A stretch of DNA of 13,091 nt from an uncultured Eubacteriales bacterium (GTDB lineage Bacteria; Bacillota; Clostridia; Oscillospirales; Oscillospiraceae): the NCBI GenBank assembly GCA_934567745.1, contig CAKTJM010000046.1:1-13091 (forward strand), given 5' to 3'. The position numbers were made by a program, and so were the translations under genes. The notes beneath the pieces are model-generated. The model saw only the letters and a list, made by a program, of their open reading frames with translations. It was not told the DNA's origin and searched no databases. Positions 7,278-13,091 of the stretch are shown one piece after another (position 1 is the first letter of the stretch; the number at the start of each line of letters is the position of its first letter).

Positions 7278-7880
7278 TCAGGTGTCTTGGGGGCCTTGGT
7301 CGGTGCTCTGTTGTGCGCGGATCTTCTTCCGCCAGCACCGGTGGCACATGGCGATGTAGCTGTCGTTGCCGCCGAGGAAGACCTGGCTGCCCTCGGTGAG
7401 GATCCTGCCGTCCGCGTCCAGACGGGCGTTGACCGTCGCCTTGGACCCGCAGGCGCAGACGTTCTTGATCTCCGTGATCGAGTCGGCCAGCTCCATCAGC
7501 CGCTGAGAGCCGGGGAAGAGCCGCGTCAGGAAATCCGTCCGCAGACCAAAGCACAGCACGGGCAGGTCGCGCTCATCGACCAGCTCGCGGAGCTGGTCGA
7601 TCTGCTCCGGCGTGAGGAACTGGGCCTCGTCGGCGATGATGACGTCGAAGGGACCGGCGGCCTCGTACCGGGCGCGGACGTCGTCCTCCGGGGCGATGAC
7701 CTCCGCCCGGCGGGCCAGGCCCACGCGGCTGCGGATGATGTCGGCGCCGTCGCGGTCGTCGATGCTGGGCTTGATGAGCCAGACACGCATCCCCAGCTCC
7801 TCATAGTTGAACTGGGTGATGAGGGCCTGGGCGGATTTCGAGCTGCCCATCGCACCGTATTTGAAATAGAGCTTGGCCAT
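7278..7880 (-). CDS. tdk: Thymidine kinase (type II)
   Basis: The enzyme phosphorylates thymidine to dTMP with ATP in the cytosolic salvage pathway. The 200-aa protein starts MAKLYFKYGAMG at the ATG 7878-7880. The frame stays open to 7949, but the promoter at 7921-7949 excludes that start. AAAGGA lies about 11-12 bases before the ATG. The P-loop is GAMGSSKS (residues 9-16), with Ser at the place of the last P-loop Gly. DEAQF follows at 84-88, with Glu85 the expected catalytic base. The zinc site is Cys142/Cys144 with Cys179/Cys182, and a lasso-like segment with SYIAMCHRCW precedes the end. Length matches TK1-type bacterial enzymes (about 190-205). nrdR follows on the same strand, linking salvage and dNTP control. 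Confidence 0.95.
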   Translation of the reverse strand: MAKLYFKYGAMGSSKSAQALITQFNYEELGMRVWLIKPSIDDRDGADIIRSRVGLARRAEVIAPEDDVRARYEAAGPFDVIIADEAQFLTPEQIDQLRELVDERDLPVLCFGLRTDFLTRLFPGSQRLMELADSITEIKNVCACGSKATVNARLDADGRILTEGSQVFLGGNDSYIAMCHRCWRKKIRAQQSTDQGPQDT

Positions 7881-7920
7881 CGGCGCCGCCGTCCTTTCCG
7901 AGACATACAGATACAGATAT

Positions 7921-7949
7921 ATTCTAACACACCCACCGTCCGATCGCAA
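7921..7949 (-). promoter_or_regulatory. Promoter of tdk (and probably nrdR)
   Basis: On the minus strand TTGCGA (7949-7944) and TAGAAT (7926-7921) are spaced by 17 bases. The expected start near 7914 leaves a leader of about 33 bases containing tandem TCTGTA units. It fixes the tdk start at 7880 rather than the longer open frame. It is divergent from the receptor promoter 110 bases away. Confidence 0.7.
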
Positions 7950-8058
7950 GCGCGGGATCGAACGGCGCTGCTGTCCGCCTGCGGCGCACGATCATACATA
8001 GGAAGACGCCCAGATCTGTTCCAAATGTGAAAAATATGGACAAGTTTCGCTCCGATGC

Positions 8059-8087
8059 TTGCATGATGTGTAGAGAAATGGTATAAT
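8059..8087 (+). promoter_or_regulatory. Promoter of the nucleoside-binding lipoprotein gene
   Basis: TTGCAT (8059-8064) and a consensus TATAAT (8082-8087) are 17 bases apart, with an extended -10 TG at 8079-8080. An A-rich stretch at about 8023-8040 could act as an UP element. The expected start is near 8094. Confidence 0.85.
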
Positions 8088-8097
8088 CCCGGCGGAT

Positions 8098-8117
8098 GGG
8101 GACGGCGTATCGTCCCC
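8098..8117 (+). other. 5'-terminal mRNA hairpin of the receptor transcript
   Basis: GGGGACG (8098-8104) pairs with CGTCCCC (8111-8117) around a six-base loop, starting only a few bases after the expected transcription start. A hairpin this close to the 5' end can slow mRNA decay, which would suit a highly expressed receptor. The structure is seen; the role is inferred. It does not resemble a purine riboswitch. Confidence 0.5.
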
Positions 8118-8158
8118 GCAACGAGACCTACCACCACATTTGGAATGGAGGACATGAA

Positions 8159-9310
8159 ATGAAGAAGATCCTTGCTCTGCTCCTCGCCGGCCTGATGGCA
8201 GTCGCCCTGTGCGCCTGCGGCGGTCAGGACCAGCAGGAAACGCCCCCCCCTGATGACCAGACCAACACCGAGATCACCGCGGACAGCATCGACGACAACA
8301 TGACGTCCGAAGACGGCAAGTACGAGATCGCTTTCGTCACCGACGTCGGCTCCCTGAAGGACAAGTCCTTCAACCAGGGCACCTGGAACGGCGTGAAGCT
8401 CTATGCCTACCAGAACGAGCTCTCCTACAAGTATTATCAGCCCGCCAACGGCTCCGAGGCCACCGACAACGACCGCTATGACGCCATGAAGGCCGCCGTC
8501 GAGAACGGCGCCAAGGTCGTGGTCTGCGCCGGCTTCATGCAGACCGAGGCCCTCAAGCAGGCCGCCTCTCAGTATCCCGACGTGGACTTCATCTTCATCG
8601 ACGGCACCCCCGTCTCCACCGATGACGGCACCGTCCTGACCAACGTCGCGGCCATCGCCTTCCAGGAAGAGCAGGCCGGCTATCTCGCCGGTTATGCTGC
8701 TGTCATGGACGGCTACACCAAGCTCGGCTTCTGCGGCGGCGGCGGCGGTGAGAACCCGGCCTGCTGCCGTTACGGCTACGGCTTCGTCCAGGGCGCTGAC
8801 GCGGCTGCTGCTGCGAAGGACGTCCAGGTCGAGATCAACTACTCCTGGCAGTACGGCGCTTCCTTCGGCGCTTCCCCCGAGCTGCAGACCATGGCCAGCG
8901 GTTGGTACACCAACGGCACCGAGGTCATCTTCGCCTGCGGCGGCACCATGTTCGAGTCCATCGCGGCCGCTGCCTCCGCCAACGAGGCCGCTGTCATCGG
9001 CGTGGACGTCGACCAGTCCTATCAGTCCGACACCGTCATCACCTCCGCTCTGAAGGGCGTCGGTGAGGCTGCCTCCTGGGCCGTCGGCAAGGCCTATGAC
9101 GGCTCCTGGGCCGACATCGGCGGCGTCGCCACCGCTCTGGGCGCCAAGGACGACGCAGTCGGCCTGCCCGTCGACACCTGGTCCCTCACCGGCTGGACCG
9201 TCGAAGAGTATCAGACCCTGTTCCAGTCCATCGTGGACGGCACTCTGACCATCGACAGCGATTACGCCAACCTGGACAGCACCGATCACGTCACCCTGAA
9301 CATCATCTGA
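8159..9310 (+). CDS. BMP/PnrA-family nucleoside-binding lipoprotein of an ABC importer
   Basis: This is a substrate-binding lipoprotein of 383 aa. The N-terminus has KK, a hydrophobic stretch and lipobox LCAC, with lipidated Cys20, followed by a Pro/Asp-rich tether. The mature protein matches the BMP/PnrA family: VTDVGSLKDKSFNQGTW near 60-76, later GAKVVVCAGFMQTEAL, DFIFIDGTP, EEQAGYLAGYAAV and GVDVDQSYQSDTVITSALK. Characterised relatives (PnrA/TmpC, BmpA and B. subtilis YufN) bind purine or other nucleosides; the exact ligand here is not readable. The start is set by GGAGG seven bases before ATG 8159 and by the promoter; an earlier in-frame ATG at 8096 lies at the transcription start. A strong terminator follows, so the receptor is made separately from its ATPase and permeases. 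A run of eight C at 8243-8250 lies in the tether. Confidence 0.94.
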   Translation: MKKILALLLAGLMAVALCACGGQDQQETPPPDDQTNTEITADSIDDNMTSEDGKYEIAFVTDVGSLKDKSFNQGTWNGVKLYAYQNELSYKYYQPANGSEATDNDRYDAMKAAVENGAKVVVCAGFMQTEALKQAASQYPDVDFIFIDGTPVSTDDGTVLTNVAAIAFQEEQAGYLAGYAAVMDGYTKLGFCGGGGGENPACCRYGYGFVQGADAAAAAKDVQVEINYSWQYGASFGASPELQTMASGWYTNGTEVIFACGGTMFESIAAAASANEAAVIGVDVDQSYQSDTVITSALKGVGEAASWAVGKAYDGSWADIGGVATALGAKDDAVGLPVDTWSLTGWTVEEYQTLFQSIVDGTLTIDSDYANLDSTDHVTLNII

Positions 9311-9364
9311 TCGGTCGCCCCACGAAACACTCTTGCACAGGTCTCGCTCCAAACTCACCTACGC

Positions 9365-9399
9365 ACTGCCCCGGACCGATATGGTCCGGGGCAGTTTTT
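9365..9399 (+). terminator. Rho-independent terminator after the receptor gene
   Basis: A perfect 13-bp stem (9365-9377 with 9383-9395) with the loop GATAT is followed directly by a T-run (9395-9399). The 54 bases between the receptor stop and this hairpin show nothing else recognisable. Confidence 0.95.
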
Positions 9400-9431
9400 A
9401 TGAGAAGATCGCATGATCGGGCGCGCGAAAC

Positions 9432-9460
9432 TTGCAAAGCATCGTCAGATCCGCTATAAT
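9432..9460 (+). promoter_or_regulatory. Promoter of the ATPase-permease operon
   Basis: TTGCAA (9432-9437) and consensus TATAAT (9455-9460) have a 17-base spacer. The expected start is near 9467, giving a leader of about 48 bases before the ATG at 9515. The same TTGCA/TATAAT layout drives the receptor gene, but the 11-bp inverted repeat found there is absent here. Confidence 0.85.
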
Positions 9461-9514
9461 AGTGCTGATAGCCTGCCCATCAGGAAAGAGAAAAGAGAGA
9501 AAGTAGGTGGAGGC

Positions 9515-11062
9515 ATGGGACACGACCCTGAGTACGTGATCGAAATGCTGCATATCACCAAGGAGTTCCCCGGCATCAAGGCCAACGACGACATCACCCT
9601 CCAGCTCCGCAGGGGCGAGATCCACGCCCTGCTCGGCGAGAACGGCGCGGGCAAGTCCACGCTGATGTCCGTCCTCTTCGGCCTGTATCAGCCGGAGTCC
9701 GGCGAGATTCGGAAGAACGGGGCCCCCGTCCGGATCGACGACCCCAACGACGCGACCGCCCTCGGCATCGGCATGGTGCATCAGCACTTCAAGCTGGTCG
9801 AGGTCTTCACCGTCCTGGACAACATCATCCTCGGCGCCGAGACGACCAAGCTCGGCTTCCTCCAGAAGAAGGAGGCGCGCCGCAAGGTCGCGGAGCTGTC
9901 CGAGCGCTACGGCCTGCGTGTGGACCTCGACGCGAAGGTCGAGGACATCACCGTCGGGATGCAGCAGCGCGTGGAGATCCTCAAGATGCTCTACCGCGAC
10001 AACGAGATCCTCATCTTCGACGAGCCGACCGCCGTCCTCACCCCGCAGGAGATCGACGAGTTGATGCAGATCATGAAGAACCTGTCGGCGGAGGGGAAGT
10101 CGATCCTGTTCATCTCCCACAAGCTCAACGAGATCATGACCGTCTCCGACCGCGTCACCGTCCTGCGCAAGGGCAAGTACGTCGGCACCGTCGAGACGCG
10201 CGAGACGAACAAGCAGGCGCTGTCCGACATGATGGTCGGCCGCCCGGTCCAACTCGTCGTGACCAAGGGCGAGGCCCATCCGACGGACGTCGTCCTGCAT
10301 CTCGACCACGTCACCGTGCCCTCCCGGCTCCACAAGAAGGACGCCGTGCACGGCGTCTCCTTCGACGTGCGCGCCGGGGAGATCGTCTGCCTGGCCGGGA
10401 TCGACGGCAACGGACAGACCGAGCTGATCTACGGCCTGACCGGCCTGGAGAAGTGCACCGGCGGGTCCATCACCCTCTGCGGGCGGGAGATCGCCCACGC
10501 CTCGATCCGGGACCGGTCCCGCGACATGTGCCACATCCCGGAGGACCGGCACAAGCACGGTCTGGTGCTGGACTTCACCCTGGAGCAGGACATGGTCCTC
10601 CAGCGCTTCCAGGAGCCGCAGTTCCAGCGGCACGGGTTCATCAAGCGCGACGCCGTGCGCGCCTATGCCAAACGGCTGATCGAGCAGTACGACGTCCGCA
10701 GCGGACAGGGCCCCGTCACCGTGGCCCGCAGCATGTCCGGCGGCAACCAGCAGAAGGCGATCATCGCCCGCGAGCTCGACCGCGACAAGGCCCTCATCGT
10801 CGCCGTCCAGCCCACCCGCGGCCTGGACGTCGGCGCAATCGAGTACATCCACAAGGAGCTGGTGGCCGAGCGCGACCGCGGCAAGGCGGTCCTGCTCGTC
10901 TCGCTGGAGCTGGACGAGGTCATGAGCCTGTCCGACCGGATCCTCGTCATGTACGAGGGCGAGATCGTAGGCGAGCTGGACCCGAAGGAGACGGACATCA
11001 AGGAGCTCGGCCTGTACATGGCCGGTGCCAAGCGCAGCGGAGAGGAGGCGACCGGCGCATGA
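9515..11062 (+). CDS. Nucleoside ABC transporter ATP-binding protein (two nucleotide-binding domains)
   Basis: This 515-aa protein carries two ABC ATPase domains in one chain and powers the importer at the inner face of the membrane, as in B. subtilis YufO/NupO. Domain 1 has Walker A GENGAGKST (41-49), signature VGMQQRVEI (near 148) and Walker B ILIFDEPTAVLTP (near 165). Domain 2 has a degenerate Walker A GIDGNGQTE with no Lys (near 296), signature MSGGNQQKAIIARELD (near 407) and VAVQPTRGLDVGA (near 429). This asymmetry is normal for the family. ATG 9515 is preceded by AGGTGGAGG. An upstream in-frame ATG at 9413 lies before the promoter and is rejected. The stop overlaps the next start as ATGA. 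The permeases and the receptor upstream identify the system. Confidence 0.95.
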   Translation: MGHDPEYVIEMLHITKEFPGIKANDDITLQLRRGEIHALLGENGAGKSTLMSVLFGLYQPESGEIRKNGAPVRIDDPNDATALGIGMVHQHFKLVEVFTVLDNIILGAETTKLGFLQKKEARRKVAELSERYGLRVDLDAKVEDITVGMQQRVEILKMLYRDNEILIFDEPTAVLTPQEIDELMQIMKNLSAEGKSILFISHKLNEIMTVSDRVTVLRKGKYVGTVETRETNKQALSDMMVGRPVQLVVTKGEAHPTDVVLHLDHVTVPSRLHKKDAVHGVSFDVRAGEIVCLAGIDGNGQTELIYGLTGLEKCTGGSITLCGREIAHASIRDRSRDMCHIPEDRHKHGLVLDFTLEQDMVLQRFQEPQFQRHGFIKRDAVRAYAKRLIEQYDVRSGQGPVTVARSMSGGNQQKAIIARELDRDKALIVAVQPTRGLDVGAIEYIHKELVAERDRGKAVLLVSLELDEVMSLSDRILVMYEGEIVGELDPKETDIKELGLYMAGAKRSGEEATGA

Positions 11063-12291
11063 ACGAAAAGAAGGGCTCCCCCCTGCTCGAGCGTGAGGTG
11101 ACACGGTCCATCCTGGCCTCCGTCCTGTCCATCCTGGTCGGCCTGATCCTCGGCTGCGTCATCATCGTGGTCGTCGCCGCGGCCAGCAAGTCCCTGTCCA
11201 TGAACAGCGCCTGGGACGGCATCCGCATCCTTTTCGGCGGTCTGTTCAGCACCGGGCGCGGCGCCGGCGGCCAGCTCACCTGGGGCTTCAATCCGACCAA
11301 CATCGGCAACATGCTCTTCCGCGCGACCCCGCTGATCCTCACCGGTCTCTCCGTGGCCGTCGCGTTCAAGACCGGCCTGTTCAACATCGGCGCGCCCGGT
11401 CAGTACCTCATGGGCACCATGACCACCCTGGTCCTCGCGCTGAGCATCCCCACGTCCTCCGTCCCCAGCGGGCTCGTCTGGCTCATCGCCTTCCTGGGCG
11501 GCTGCGTCGCAGGCGCGGTGTGGGGCTCCATCCCCGGCATGCTGAAGGCCTTCCTGAACATCAACGAGGTCCTCGCGTGCATCATGACGAACTGGCTCGC
11601 CGCCAACCTCGTCACCTGGGTCTTCGACGGGAGCCGGTTCCGCAACACCATCGAGAGCACGAAGTCCGGCTACATCTATAAGACCACCTACAACGACGTG
11701 GCCACCGCCAAGCTCGGCCTGGACAAACTCTTCCCGCACTCCCAGGTCAACGCGGGCATCCTGATCGCCATCGGCATCGCCATCCTCATGTACATCATCA
11801 TGAACAAGACGACGCTCGGCTACCAGCTCAAGGCCTGCGGCGCGAACCGCCACGCGGCCCGCTACGCCGGCATCCGCGACAAGCGCGACATCGTCCTGTC
11901 CATGGCCATCGCCGGGGCACTCTCCGGCGCGGGCGCGTCGCTGTACTACCTCTCCGGCAACACCGAGTTCTTCTGGTCCACCTATCAGTCCCTGCCCGCC
12001 ACGGGCTTCAACGGGATCCCGGTGGCCCTGCTCGCCGTGAACAACCCCATCGCCGTCATCTTCACCGGCTGCTTCATGTCGATGCTCGACATCTCCGGCC
12101 TGCAGCTGACGAACCTCACGGCCTACAACGAGTACATCACCGACGTCATCATCGCCGCCATCGTCTATCTGAGCGCCTTCTCGCTGGTCATCAAGCTCTG
12201 GCTCGGCGGCCGCAGGAAGAAGCGCAAGGCCATCGCCGCCGCGCCGCCTGCCGACGATGCCGACACCAAGAAGGGAGGTGAGGGCGCATGA
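11059..12291 (+). CDS. Nucleoside ABC transporter permease 1 (YufP/NupP-like)
   Basis: This is an inner-membrane permease of the BPD_transp_2 (branched-chain/ribose-type) family, 410 aa. There is a long N-terminal helix (about 16-42) and several further hydrophobic segments. Typical motifs are FKTGLFNIGAPGQYLMG, the ATPase-facing NINEVLACIMTNWLA and the coupling-loop-like GYQLKACGANRHAARYAGI. It ends in a long basic then acidic tail after LGGRRKKRK. The length is near that of YufP-like proteins, longer than the second permease. ATG 11059 overlaps the ATPase stop by four bases, with AGGAGG ten bases upstream. The downstream permease overlaps in the same way. The pair should form the heterodimeric channel through which the receptor delivers nucleoside (family knowledge). 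Confidence 0.94.
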   Translation: MNEKKGSPLLEREVTRSILASVLSILVGLILGCVIIVVVAAASKSLSMNSAWDGIRILFGGLFSTGRGAGGQLTWGFNPTNIGNMLFRATPLILTGLSVAVAFKTGLFNIGAPGQYLMGTMTTLVLALSIPTSSVPSGLVWLIAFLGGCVAGAVWGSIPGMLKAFLNINEVLACIMTNWLAANLVTWVFDGSRFRNTIESTKSGYIYKTTYNDVATAKLGLDKLFPHSQVNAGILIAIGIAILMYIIMNKTTLGYQLKACGANRHAARYAGIRDKRDIVLSMAIAGALSGAGASLYYLSGNTEFFWSTYQSLPATGFNGIPVALLAVNNPIAVIFTGCFMSMLDISGLQLTNLTAYNEYITDVIIAAIVYLSAFSLVIKLWLGGRRKKRKAIAAAPPADDADTKKGGEGA

Positions 12292-13091
12292 CCTTCCTGA
12301 TCCAGCAGACCCTCATCTATGCCATCCCTCTGATGATCGTCGCCCTGGCCGGCGTCTTCGCCGAGCGCAGCGGCATCATCAACCTGGCCCTCGAGGGCAT
12401 CATGATCTTCGGCGCCTTCATCGGCGTTCTCTTCGTCCGCACGATGCAGGGGAACGAGGTCTTCCTCGCCGCCAAGGCGGCAGGGGACTGGGGCACCCTC
12501 CAGGGGCTGGAGCTGCTCGCCATGCTCGTCGCCGCCGCGATGGGCGCGATCTTCTCGCTGCTGCTGTCCTTCGCCTCGATCAACCTGCGGGCGGACCAGA
12601 CCATCGGCGGCACCGCGCTGAACCTCCTGGCCCCCGCGCTGGTCCTCTTCTTCATCCGCATGATCGCCAACCAGAACACCCTGCAGATGGCCACCGGCGA
12701 CGCGGCGAGCTGGTTCATGATCAAGAAGTCCACCCTGGGCTTCGACAAGGACGCGGACCTCGGCTTCTTCGGGAATACCTTCCTGCATAAGGTGTATCTG
12801 GCGACCTACATCTGCATCCTCCTCTTCCTGATCCTGTCGATCCTGCTCTACAAGACCAAGTTCGGTCTGCGTCTGCGCGCCTGCGGCGAGAACCCCCAGG
12901 CCGCCGACTCCCTCGGCATCAACGTCTATAAGATGCGCTACGCCGGTACCACCATCTCCGGTGCGCTGGCTGGCATGGGCGGCTTCGTCTACTCCCTGAC
13001 CACCGCCAACTGCACCTCCAACGGCGACGTCGCCGGGTTCGGCTTCCTGGCCCTGGCCGTCATGATCTTCGGCAACTGGAAGCCCCTGAAC
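12288..13091 (+). CDS. Nucleoside ABC transporter permease 2 (YufQ/NupQ-like), truncated by the window end
   Basis: This is the second BPD_transp_2 permease; 268 codons are present with no stop before the window ends. Relatives are about 305-320 aa, so some 40-50 residues are missing. Motifs seen are GVFAERSGIINLALEGIMIFGAF near the N-terminus, RADQTIGGTALNLLAPAL in the middle and KTKFGLRLRACGENPQAADSLGI, the coupling-type loop. GGGAGGTG lies about nine bases before the ATG, which overlaps the permease 1 stop as ATGA. It completes a receptor-ATPase-permease-permease importer. Confidence 0.94.
   Translation, partial: MTFLIQQTLIYAIPLMIVALAGVFAERSGIINLALEGIMIFGAFIGVLFVRTMQGNEVFLAAKAAGDWGTLQGLELLAMLVAAAMGAIFSLLLSFASINLRADQTIGGTALNLLAPALVLFFIRMIANQNTLQMATGDAASWFMIKKSTLGFDKDADLGFFGNTFLHKVYLATYICILLFLILSILLYKTKFGLRLRACGENPQAADSLGINVYKMRYAGTTISGALAGMGGFVYSLTTANCTSNGDVAGFGFLALAVMIFGNWKPLN

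Larger units (their letters stand above)
8019..8145. promoter_or_regulatory. Widely spaced 11-bp inverted repeat flanking the receptor promoter (candidate looping operators)
   Basis: TTCCAAATGTG at 8019-8029 recurs as its exact reverse complement CACATTTGGAA at 8135-8145. The centres are 116 bp apart, close to eleven B-DNA turns, and the promoter lies between them. Relative to the expected start (near 8094) they lie about 70 upstream and 46 downstream. The upstream copy is outside the transcript, so an RNA stem is unlikely. The downstream copy ends one base before the Shine-Dalgarno sequence. The repeat is seen directly; its role as paired operators is inference. Confidence 0.45.

Noticed and set aside
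7905..7935. Possible NrdR box near the tdk promoter (AT-rich ACAGATATATTC)
   Set aside because: It does not align with the NrdR box consensus at the conserved positions. The nearby tandem TCTGTA units are only a short repeat.
7881..7949. Longer tdk start up to 7949
   Set aside because: It would begin inside the promoter. The family N-terminus MAKLYFKYGAM begins at 7880.
8019..8145. The 11-bp inverted repeat as an RNA riboswitch or terminator stem
   Set aside because: The upstream copy is before the -35 element, so both arms cannot be in the same transcript from this promoter. No purine riboswitch core was seen.
7526..9358. 610-codon minus-strand open frame spanning tdk and opposite the receptor gene
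   Set aside because: It crosses two promoters and an intergenic region and overlaps two well-supported genes. The translation is low-complexity Gly/Val/Asp.
9413..9514. Longer ATPase start at ATG 9413
   Set aside because: It lies upstream of the promoter at 9432-9460, and the extra residues do not match the family. ATG 9515 has a ribosome binding site.
9398..11104. 568-codon minus-strand frame opposite the ATPase gene
   Set aside because: Composition shadow, with no motif and no promoter or terminator fitting it.
10453..12291. Plus-strand frame extending permease 1 upstream into the ATPase gene, which could suggest a fusion
   Set aside because: The part before 11059 is an out-of-frame Arg/Pro-rich reading of the ATPase gene. 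The ATGA overlap and AGGAGG at 11043-11048 mark the true permease start.
1..13091. CRISPR array, insertion sequence ends or rRNA genes
   Set aside because: No regularly spaced repeats, no transposase with terminal inverted repeats and no rRNA-like sequence were seen on either strand.

Overview
The window looks like chromosome of a high-GC, gut-type member of the Clostridia. Oscillospirales is my best guess, from the protein resemblances (DUF4368-type serine recombinase, SLH protein, DUF421/DUF4363 pair, YufNOPQ-like nucleoside transporter) and the GC-rich codon use; the species cannot be named from this sequence. Most genes are strongly GC-rich at third codon positions, which produces many long spurious antisense reading frames. 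Two stretches are clearly less GC-rich: the recombinase at the left end (33 G+C in 60 sampled bases) and the N-terminal ectodomain of the SLH protein (31-33 in 60, against 47 in 60 in its C-terminal part).

Layout, left to right. (1) 1-1373: a large serine recombinase lacking its catalytic N-terminal domain, probably a mobile-element remnant. It stops just before the terminator of a convergent tRNA-Gln(CTG) gene, which has a consensus promoter. (2) 1586-5550, minus strand: a secreted three-SLH-domain protein with its own terminator, and upstream of it guaA (GMP synthase), also with its own terminator. (3) 5691-6748, plus strand: a translationally coupled DUF421 membrane protein and DUF4363 protein. 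(4) 6758-7949, minus strand: tdk (thymidine kinase) followed by nrdR (repressor of ribonucleotide reductase genes), probably transcribed from one promoter at 7921-7949. (5) 8019-13091, plus strand: a nucleoside-type ABC importer. The lipoprotein receptor gene has its own promoter and a strong terminator. A second promoter then drives an operon of a double-domain ATPase and two permeases joined by ATGA overlaps; the last permease runs off the window.

Together guaA, tdk, nrdR and the importer form a neighbourhood concerned with nucleotide supply: GMP synthesis, thymidine salvage, dNTP control and nucleoside uptake. The most interesting unexplained signal is a perfect 11-bp inverted repeat (TTCCAAATGTG / CACATTTGGAA) whose two copies flank the receptor promoter 116 bp apart, close to eleven helical turns. 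This suggests a DNA-looping operator pair. Second is the SLH protein, whose base composition suggests that its exposed ectodomain has been swapped between a native signal peptide and a native wall anchor.
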